In this document: positions 61,925 through 64,000 of the stretch, in pieces
Position numbering within the stretch: the stretch's first letter is position 1
Layout: each line of letters begins with the position of its first letter
Origin: Bacillus sp. Cs-700
Lineage (GTDB): Bacteria; Bacillota; Bacilli; Bacillales; Guptibacillaceae
Direction: 5' to 3'
DNA length: 64,000 bases
NCBI RefSeq assembly: GCF_011082085.1
Contig: NZ_CP041063.1
Location: forward strand, 434,001-498,000
The notes under the pieces: model-generated
What the model was told of the DNA's origin: nothing
Seen by the model: only the letters and a program-made list of their open reading frames with translations
Database searches by the model: none
Position numbers and translations under genes: made by a program

Positions 61925-62239
61925 ATGAAAAAAATCGAAACAACTGATTCCTATCAGTCATTCATTAACAATGAAGATATATCCATTCTAAAATACGAAG
62001 CAAACTGGTGCCCTGATTGCAAACGTCTTGATTTTTTTATTGATGATATTATGAATGTTAATCAAGATAAATCGTGGGCTCAAATTGACATTGAACAGTT
62101 TCCTGAAATTACAGAGGAAAATGATGTAATGGGGATTCCTAGCTTACTTGTTTATAAAGACGGGAAGAAAATTGGTCACTTGCATAGTGCTAATACAAAA
62201 AACCCCGATCAAGTGAAAGAATATTTAAGTCAGTTTTAA
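61925..62239 (+). CDS. ytpP: Thioredoxin-like protein (YtpP-like)
   Basis: 104 residues. Active-site motif WCPDC (near residues 31-35) in ILKYEANWCPDCKRLDFFIDDIM, then DIEQFPEITEENDVMGIPSLLVYKDGKK with the cis-Pro. It resembles YtpP of B. subtilis rather than TrxA (WCGPC). ATG at 61925 follows AGAAGGAGAGATAAAT; an upstream in-frame start at 61889 has no ribosome binding site. Redox role in the cytoplasm. Confidence 0.85.
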   Translation: MKKIETTDSYQSFINNEDISILKYEANWCPDCKRLDFFIDDIMNVNQDKSWAQIDIEQFPEITEENDVMGIPSLLVYKDGKKIGHLHSANTKNPDQVKEYLSQF

Positions 62240-62241
62240 TA

Positions 62242-62278
62242 ATGAGAGAAGGTTGCACTTGCAACCTTCTCTCATTTT
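62242..62278. terminator. Bidirectional terminator after ytpP
   Basis: ATGAGAGAAGGTTGCA and its complement form a 16-bp perfect stem with a 2-base loop and a T-rich tail, between converging genes. Confidence 0.88.
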
Positions 62279-62502
62279 GTAAGTACATATTCAACTGTGC
62301 CATCGTTAAGTGAATGAACGTAAGCAATTGAGTAGCCGATGCTAAGATAAATCGATAGTGTTTCGGTACATGAAGGATGGAGGGACTCAGTTGGCGCGTG
62401 AAGACTTTTGTAGAGTGCAGTTGTTTGATTGGAAAATGGTGAACAGTGGAGAAGTACGACATGTTTTCCACTCCAAGCAGTCCCAATTTGATGTCGTCTC
62501 AT
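62272..62502 (-). CDS. Conserved-looking hypothetical protein (76 aa)
   Basis: Minus-strand frame with the good ribosome binding site AAAGGAAGAGTGTT before the ATG and a strong bidirectional terminator at its 3' end. The product has two Cys (CSPFS, HPSCTE) and His residues, with a mildly hydrophobic C-terminal half (LSIYLSIGYSIAYV). No recognised family or function. Confidence 0.6.
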   Translation of the reverse strand: MRRHQIGTAWSGKHVVLLHCSPFSNQTTALYKSLHAPTESLHPSCTETLSIYLSIGYSIAYVHSLNDGTVEYVLTK

Positions 62503-62640
62503 AACACTCTTCCTTTACCGTATTTTTAGTGCTCTTCAATCACCTACAACAATGAAAAGCTACTCGGTTTAGACGGAAAGATTCACTTTGGTGATAGGAG
62601 TATGATATGATTCATGCGAGTTGAATGATATGAATACGAC
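62503..62640. other. Noncoding gap before the sinI-like promoter
   Basis: The stretch between the divergent 76-aa gene and the sinI-like promoter holds the upstream region of the former. I see no further gene; it carries AT-rich sequence only. Confidence 0.4.
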
Positions 62641-62657
62641 ATTATTTTAAAAATATT

Positions 62658-62699
62658 TTGAATTTTATATTCTTAGCTGGTATATTAGTAACATATACC
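62658..62699 (+). promoter_or_regulatory. Promoter of the c-di-GMP riboswitch/sinI-like unit with overlapping palindrome
   Basis: TTGAAT (62658-62663), 17-bp spacer, TATATT (62681-62686). The perfect inverted repeat GGTATAT-N7-ATATACC (62679-62699) covers the -10 box and likely start point, the right place for a repressor site. Confidence 0.65.
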
Positions 62700-62781
62700 G
62701 GCAAACTTCTATTGAAAATTTGTAATTTATTTAAAAACATGTAAGATTTCTAGGAAAATAGTCGGTGCATGTCATTTCTTA

Positions 62782-62875
62782 ATTCTCCAGATAAGGGCAA
62801 ACCATTCTAAAGAATGGGACGCAAAGACACAGGTCTAATGTTGGGTCACCAACGATGACGGCTGGTCCTCCTGGA
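62782..62875 (+). ncRNA. Cyclic di-GMP-I (GEMM-I) type riboswitch
   Basis: AGGGCAAACC, CATTC-TAAA-GAATG, GGGACGCAAAGA and AGGTCTAA follow the GEMM-I core in order and spacing (GGCAAACC, P2 hairpin, GGGACGCAAAGC, GGCCUAA). A second hairpin (TTGGGTCACCAA) and a closing GGCTGGTCCTCC segment follow. P1 can form between CCAG (62787-62790) and CTGG (62871-62874). TCCTCC (62866-62871) is complementary to the GGAGGA at the downstream ribosome binding site, suggesting translational control. The loop TAAA deviates from the usual GAAA tetraloop. Confidence 0.8.
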
Positions 62876-62898
62876 AACCCGATAAGGAGGAGAAAAGA

Positions 62899-63051
62899 AT
62901 GACCATGGCAGAGATTAAGCCTAAGAATGTACTGGATCAAGAATGGGTTATTCTAATGAGGGCTGCCCGTGAACTTGGACTACAGAAGGAAGAGGTAAGG
63001 TCATTCTTGAGACAAGACAATAAACCGACATCTATGAATGTACATAAATGA
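62899..63051 (+). CDS. SinI-like anti-repressor (Sin domain protein, 50 aa)
   Basis: Fifty codons after AGGAGGAG at 8 bases. LDQEWVILMRAARELGLQKEEVRSFLRQ (residues 12-39) aligns by eye with the SinI dimerisation helix pair (LDQEWVELM...EEIRKYL) of B. subtilis. SinI binds the master regulator SinR and relieves repression of biofilm genes. No sinR gene is adjacent. The gene lies directly behind a c-di-GMP-type riboswitch and has its own terminator. Confidence 0.85.
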   Translation: MTMAEIKPKNVLDQEWVILMRAARELGLQKEEVRSFLRQDNKPTSMNVHK

Positions 63052-63052
63052 T

Positions 63053-63078
63053 GAACGGCCTATGAGGTCGTTCTTTTT
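63053..63078 (+). terminator. Terminator of the sinI-like gene
   Basis: GAACGGCC and GGTCGTTC pair (one G-T) around TATGA and are followed by five T. Confidence 0.75.
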
Positions 63079-63090
63079 CTAGGTTAATCC

Positions 63091-63120
63091 TTGACTTTAG
63101 GAGAACTTTTTTTGTATCAT
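63091..63120 (+). promoter_or_regulatory. Sigma-A promoter of the glycyl-tRNA synthetase gene
   Basis: TTGACT (63091-63096), 18-bp spacer, TATCAT (63115-63120), about 65 bases before the T-box core. Confidence 0.6.
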
Positions 63121-63159
63121 ATGACATATCAATCTCATACATAACCATACTAACTATGA

Positions 63160-63307
63160 AGGACAAATAGTAATCAGATAAACCTCATTGAAGCGATTCG
63201 GGGATGGTGCGAGCCCGAATAAGGTCTGATGAAACGGCGGTCTGGAGTTTACGTTCTGAAAGTGGATGCATGAAAGGCATCAACTAGGGTGGAACCGCGG
63301 GTGCAAT
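63160..63307 (+). ncRNA. T-box leader (glycine type by context)
   Basis: The T-box sequence AACTAGGGTGGAACCGCGG (63281-63299) is essentially canonical. Upstream lies a Stem I region with GGTGCGAGCC and CTGGAGTTTACGTTCTGAAAG. The GGC at 63236-63238 is a possible glycine specifier codon, but I could not fold Stem I by eye to confirm it. The leader is short, as in glycine T-boxes lacking Stem II. Binding of uncharged tRNA-Gly would prevent the terminator that follows. Confidence 0.9.
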
Positions 63308-63353
63308 AGCTCTCGTCCCTGGACAATTATTGTCCATGGAGCGAGAGCTTTTT
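63308..63353 (+). terminator. T-box-controlled terminator
   Basis: AGCTCTCG and CGAGAGCT plus an inner CTGGACAA/TTGTCCATGG helix, followed by T's. It is the attenuator of the T-box leader. Confidence 0.88.
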
Positions 63354-63381
63354 ATATTGATTGAAAAAAGGAGAGAATAAC

Positions 63382-64000
63382 ATGACAATTTCAATGGATC
63401 AGATCGTATCTGTATCAAAGCACAGAGGATTTATTTTTCCGGGGTCTGATATTTACGGAGGACTCGCAAATACGTGGGACTATGGTCCACTTGGCGTAGA
63501 ATTAAAAAACAATATTAAAGGAGCATGGTGGAAGAAATTTGTTCAAGAATCACCATACAATAGTGGCCTAGACGCTGCCATATTAATGAACCCTAAGACT
63601 TGGGAAGCTTCTGGGCATCTAGGTAACTTTAATGATCCATTAATTGATTGCAAAAGCTGTAAAACACGACACCGTGCTGACAAGTTAATTGAAGACGCCC
63701 TATCGACAGAAGAAGATGAAATGATTGCTGACGGTCTTTCATTTGAAGAAATGGAAAGACTTATTAAAAACAACAACATTACATGTCCTGAATGTGGTAG
63801 TGAAGATTTTACAGAAATTCGTCAGTTTGATTTAATGTTTAAAACACATCAGGGTGTAACGAAATCAAGCACAAGTGAAATTTACCTTCGACCGGAAACG
63901 GCACAAGGGATTTTTGTTAACTTTAAAAATGTACAGCGTTCGATGCGCAAAAAGGTACCTTTTGGTATTGCACAAATAGGAAAAAGCTTCCGAAACGAAA
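63382..64000 (+). CDS. glyQS: Glycyl-tRNA synthetase, single-chain alpha2 type (3' truncated by window edge)
   Basis: The first 206 residues of a class II synthetase. [27 protein letters not shown] is the hallmark N-terminus of the homodimeric (eukaryal-like) glycyl enzyme. A four-Cys zinc site is visible: CKSC near residue 91 and CPEC near residue 135. [12 protein letters not shown] and [13 protein letters not shown] are motif 2 elements. It differs from the alpha2beta2 GlyQ/GlyS enzyme of B. subtilis. ATG at 63382 after AAAAGGAGAGAATAAC. It is regulated by the T-box leader. Confidence 0.95.
   Translation, partial: MTISMDQIVSVSKHRGFIFPGSDIYGGLANTWDYGPLGVELKNNIKGAWWKKFVQESPYNSGLDAAILMNPKTWEASGHLGNFNDPLIDCKSCKTRHRADKLIEDALSTEEDEMIADGLSFEEMERLIKNNNITCPECGSEDFTEIRQFDLMFKTHQGVTKSSTSEIYLRPETAQGIFVNFKNVQRSMRKKVPFGIAQIGKSFRNE

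Noticed and set aside
1-64000. tRNA, rRNA, CRISPR arrays, insertion sequences, prophage
   Set aside because: Looked for cloverleaf ends, regular spaced repeats, transposase or integrase motifs and terminal inverted repeats; none was found.

Overview
The window is a gene-dense stretch of chromosome from a low-GC, Gram-positive, very probably endospore-forming and carotenoid-pigmented member of the Bacillaceae. The signs are strong AGGAGG-type ribosome binding sites with frequent GTG/TTG starts, SAM (S-box) and T-box leaders, close relatives of Bacillus subtilis proteins (DppA, YkfB, YkfC, YkuD, YdaF, LipC, SinI) and compact operons ending in U-tailed hairpins. No tRNA, rRNA, insertion sequence, prophage or CRISPR array was seen.

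Region by region. 1-1.1 kb: 3' end of an ABC-F ATPase gene. 1.2-8.6 kb: a dipeptide / murein-peptide uptake and recycling operon (dppA, dppB, dppC, dppE, ykfB, ykfC and a class A beta-lactamase-like hydrolase) that contains no transporter ATPase gene. 8.6-9.7 kb: a LysM-YkuD L,D-transpeptidase and a small phosphoesterase. 9.7-13.6 kb: carotenoid cluster I (two CrtN-family desaturases and a CrtM/CrtB-type synthase). 13.7-22.1 kb: a mixed accessory stretch (hydrolases, GNATs, an AAA ATPase, a DUF2975/HTH pair, DUF817, HIT, VOC and S51-like proteins, small membrane proteins). 22.2-28.8 kb: carotenoid cluster II, with crtP-like oxygenase, CruF-like membrane protein, glycosyltransferase and a fourth CrtN-like protein on the minus strand, and a divergent gene that fuses a CrtO-type acyltransferase to type 2 IPP isomerase. 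Together the two clusters could supply precursor, make and desaturate a (probably C30) polyene, oxidise its end, and then glycosylate and acylate it, as in staphyloxanthin-type pigments.

28.9-41.9 kb: NhaC-like antiporter; a SAM riboswitch controlling an MsrA with an FbpA-like N-terminal extension; a membrane-anchored alpha/beta hydrolase; cydDC behind a Rex/FNR-type operator; an orphan Dpp-type permease pair; topoisomerase III. 42.0-54.2 kb: complete arginine biosynthesis from N-acetylglutamate onward, argC-J-B-D-carA-carB-argF-argG-argH. 54.2-62.5 kb: small proteins, patatin, aldA, M29 aminopeptidase, Crp-family regulator, LipC-like lipase, an EgtB-like sulfoxide synthase without EgtD, and a YtpP-like thioredoxin. 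62.6-64 kb: a promoter with an overlapping palindrome, a cyclic-di-GMP-I-type riboswitch and a SinI-like anti-repressor gene, then a T-box leader and the start of a single-chain glycyl-tRNA synthetase gene.

The strongest candidates for something new are the c-di-GMP riboswitch/SinI-like unit, the CrtO-Fni fusion, and the FbpA-like/MsrA fusion under SAM control. All assignments come from reading the sequence and remembered family motifs; no database search was run.
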